Assembly: GCA_027335545.1 (NCBI GenBank) | Contig: DAHWHV010000102.1 | Location: forward strand, 1 to 6,262 | Reading direction: 5' to 3' | Origin: Clostridia bacterium | Lineage (GTDB): Bacteria > Bacillota_E > RBS10-35 > JAJYVN01 | DNA: 6,262 nucleotides | Shown: positions 5,229 to 6,262 of the stretch, one piece after another | Layout of the letters: every line of letters begins with the position of its first letter | Numbering within the stretch: position 1 is the stretch's first letter | Notes under the pieces: model-generated | The model's database searches: none | Seen by the model: the letters and a program-made list of their open reading frames with translations, nothing else | Told to the model about the DNA's origin: nothing | Translations under genes and position numbers: made by a program

Positions 5229-6140
5229 TCAACGCGCCGTGCCGAGGGCGCCGGTGACCAGGGTCAGCGCCGGGTACACCAGGACCAGGAGGATGGCGGG
5301 CAGGATGAAGGCCGCCACCGGTAGGATGATCGCCGCTCCGGCCCGATTGGCTTGTTCCCTCGCCCCCAGGCTCCGCTGGCTACGGATCGTGCTGGAGAGG
5401 TCGCGCAGCACGCCCGCGGTCCGCGAGCCGAAGCGTCCCGCACGGACCAGCGCCTCCGCCACGGTCTGCACGTCGCGATGCCCCAAGCGACCGACCAGGC
5501 CGGCCAGGGCGTGCTCGTTCCATTGCCCCATCCCCCGCTCCGCCTGCACCTGGGCAAAGGCGGCGCTCAGCAGGCCCGGGAGTTCCTGCGCCACCTGGGC
5601 GACCGCCGCATCCATCGACAGTCCCGCCTCCGCCGCCAGGGCGAGGAAATCCAGGAAGTAGAGCAGCTCTCGATCGATCACCTCGCGCCGCCGCCCGAGG
5701 GCCGCCGACAAGCAGGCCTCCGGGGCCAGGTAGCCCCCCAGGGCACCGAGGCACCCCAGCGGCAACGCCCCCGAGGCCCCCAGGAGCCAGGCCCCCAGCA
5801 CCAGCGCCCCCGCGGCCCCGGCCCCGGACGCCAGGAGTTTGACGGCGGAGAACTGCTCGCAGGCCAATCCCCACCCGGCCCAGGCCAGCCTCTGGGCACT
5901 CTCGGGGCCCACCCGGCCACGGACCAAGGGGGCCAAGCGATCGACGGCCCGTCGCAGCGCGCCCGCCAGTCCGCGCCGCATCAGAGCCGCCACGCGGAGC
6001 CCGTGGGCCTCCGCCAGGCGGCGCTCCTGCAAGGCATCCAGGATGTGGCGGACCCGCCGATTCCGCCCGAACCAGAGCGCATCCCCGCAGAGACAGAGCG
6101 CCAGGGTCGCCACGAAGGCAGAGAGGAAGAGCCACTGCAC
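5229..6140 (-). CDS. tadC: TadC, type II secretion F-domain platform protein of the Tad/Flp pilus
   Basis: This 303-residue protein has the usual length and architecture of TadC, the inner-membrane partner of TadB that couples the TadA ATPase to Flp pilus extrusion. An N-terminal hydrophobic helix (about 3-20) is followed by a basic soluble stretch (25-75). A hydrophobic hairpin spans about 105-140, and a T2SSF-like helical domain runs from about 150 to 285. That domain contains the typical segment RELLYFLDFLALAAEAGLSM (157-176), and later GRFGSRTAGVLRDLS (235-249), where TadC proteins usually have a conserved G..L...L helix. A strongly hydrophobic C-terminal helix (268-296) ends the protein. 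The start is GTG with a good ribosome binding site. tadB lies 54 nt upstream and the flp pilin gene 182 nt downstream, so the context fits. The family call is firm; the exact subfamily has not been checked. Confidence 0.93.
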   Translation of the reverse strand: MQWLFLSAFVATLALCLCGDALWFGRNRRVRHILDALQERRLAEAHGLRVAALMRRGLAGALRRAVDRLAPLVRGRVGPESAQRLAWAGWGLACEQFSAVKLLASGAGAAGALVLGAWLLGASGALPLGCLGALGGYLAPEACLSAALGRRREVIDRELLYFLDFLALAAEAGLSMDAAVAQVAQELPGLLSAAFAQVQAERGMGQWNEHALAGLVGRLGHRDVQTVAEALVRAGRFGSRTAGVLRDLSSTIRSQRSLGAREQANRAGAAIILPVAAFILPAILLVLVYPALTLVTGALGTAR

Positions 6141-6149
6141 CCGACCACG

Positions 6150-6156
6150 CCCCTCC
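6150..6156 (-). promoter_or_regulatory. Ribosome binding site supporting the GTG start of tadC
   Basis: The coding strand reads GGAGGGG, followed by 9 nt and then the GTG at 6140. This is a good Shine-Dalgarno match and supports that GTG as the tadC start. The nearby GTG at 6148 is out of frame. Confidence 0.65.
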
Positions 6157-6157
6157 G

Positions 6158-6177
6158 GAGATGTTGCGAGATGTTGC
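6158..6177. repeat. 10-bp perfect tandem duplication ahead of tadC
   Basis: GAGATGTTGC occurs twice back to back (6158-6167 and 6168-6177), in the 54-nt gap between the tadB stop and the tadC start and next to the tadC ribosome binding site. It is unusually A+T-rich for this window. It could be a small regulatory element or a replication-slippage duplication; the sequence does not say which. Confidence 0.7.
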
Positions 6178-6194
6178 GGCCCTGCGGCGCCCCT

Positions 6195-6262
6195 TCACAC
6201 CAGGGACCGGGGCACGCACATGCGCAGCACCACGAAGTAGCCGATGGCGAGCCAGCCACCGG
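6195..6262 (-). CDS. tadB: C-terminal end of a TadB-like Tad pilus platform protein (5' partial)
   Basis: Only the last 21 codons and the TGA stop (6197-6195) are in the window; the rest lies beyond position 6262. The readable peptide begins GGWLAIGYFVVLRM and ends CVPRSLV. It is a hydrophobic segment followed by a short tail with one Arg, as expected for the last membrane helix of a T2SSF-family protein. The identification rests mainly on context: in Tad loci tadB directly precedes tadC on the same strand, and tadC starts 54 nt downstream. TadB and TadC are the paired inner-membrane platform proteins of Flp/Tad pilus assembly. With so few residues, another membrane protein cannot be excluded. 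Confidence 0.6.
   Translation of the reverse strand, partial: GGWLAIGYFVVLRMCVPRSLV

Noticed and set aside
4732..5661. A 309-codon plus-strand frame opposite flp and tadC
   Set aside because: It spans the non-coding gap and two well-supported minus-strand genes. The composition is Arg/Pro/Ala-rich with no domain.
5380..6219. A 279-codon minus-strand frame overlapping tadC
   Set aside because: It is a shifted shadow of tadC, Gly/Arg/Pro-rich throughout, while the tadC frame shows T2SSF features.
1..6262. CRISPR arrays, tRNA or rRNA genes, insertion sequences, attachment sites
   Set aside because: No spaced repeats, no cloverleaf or rRNA-like conserved sequence, and no transposase or terminal inverted repeats were seen on reading both strands.

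Overview
The window is very G+C-rich bacterial DNA, roughly three quarters G+C by eye (not computed). Every gene I can support lies on the minus strand, so transcription runs from position 6262 down to position 1. Long open frames on the plus strand are Arg/Gly/Pro/Ala-rich shadows caused by the base composition. The phylum cannot be fixed from the sequence. The order tadB-tadC-flp-tadE-tadG-like resembles the actinobacterial layout (M. tuberculosis Rv3658c to Rv3654c), but high-G+C Firmicutes or other lineages are equally possible.

Region by region, in transcription order. Positions 6262-6195 hold the last codons of a TadB-like inner-membrane protein. Positions 6140-5229 encode TadC, a T2SSF-family platform protein. 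A 182-nt gap (5228-5047) carries a triplicated 7-bp repeat and two hairpins, one of them terminator-like. Positions 5046-4789 encode an 85-residue Flp major prepilin with a strong ribosome binding site. A 107-nt gap (4788-4682) carries hairpins and an 11-G run. Then come a TadE-like pseudopilin (4681-4211), a short TadG-like protein (4174-3620) and a TadV/CpaA-type prepilin peptidase (3636-3190). Two exported proteins that I cannot assign to a family follow. One is a 348-residue protein with a signal-like N-terminus and a Trp-rich C-terminal membrane anchor (3142-2096). The other is a protein of at least 689 residues with a signal peptide and beta-propeller-like repeats (2069 to beyond position 1).

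The genes make a coherent Tad (tight adherence) pilus segment. TadB and TadC form the membrane platform. Flp is the fibre subunit, TadE and the TadG-like protein are minor pseudopilin-type components, and the peptidase matures the prepilins. The TadA ATPase is not in the window and is probably upstream. The two exported proteins continue the same co-directional run with short gaps, so they are candidates for pilus-associated or surface-displayed accessory factors. That role is inferred from position only.

The most interesting points are the large exported propeller-like protein, which runs off the left edge, its unassigned Trp-anchored neighbour, and the hairpin plus poly-G arrangement between flp and tadE. 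That arrangement could set the pilin to pseudopilin ratio or allow slippage.
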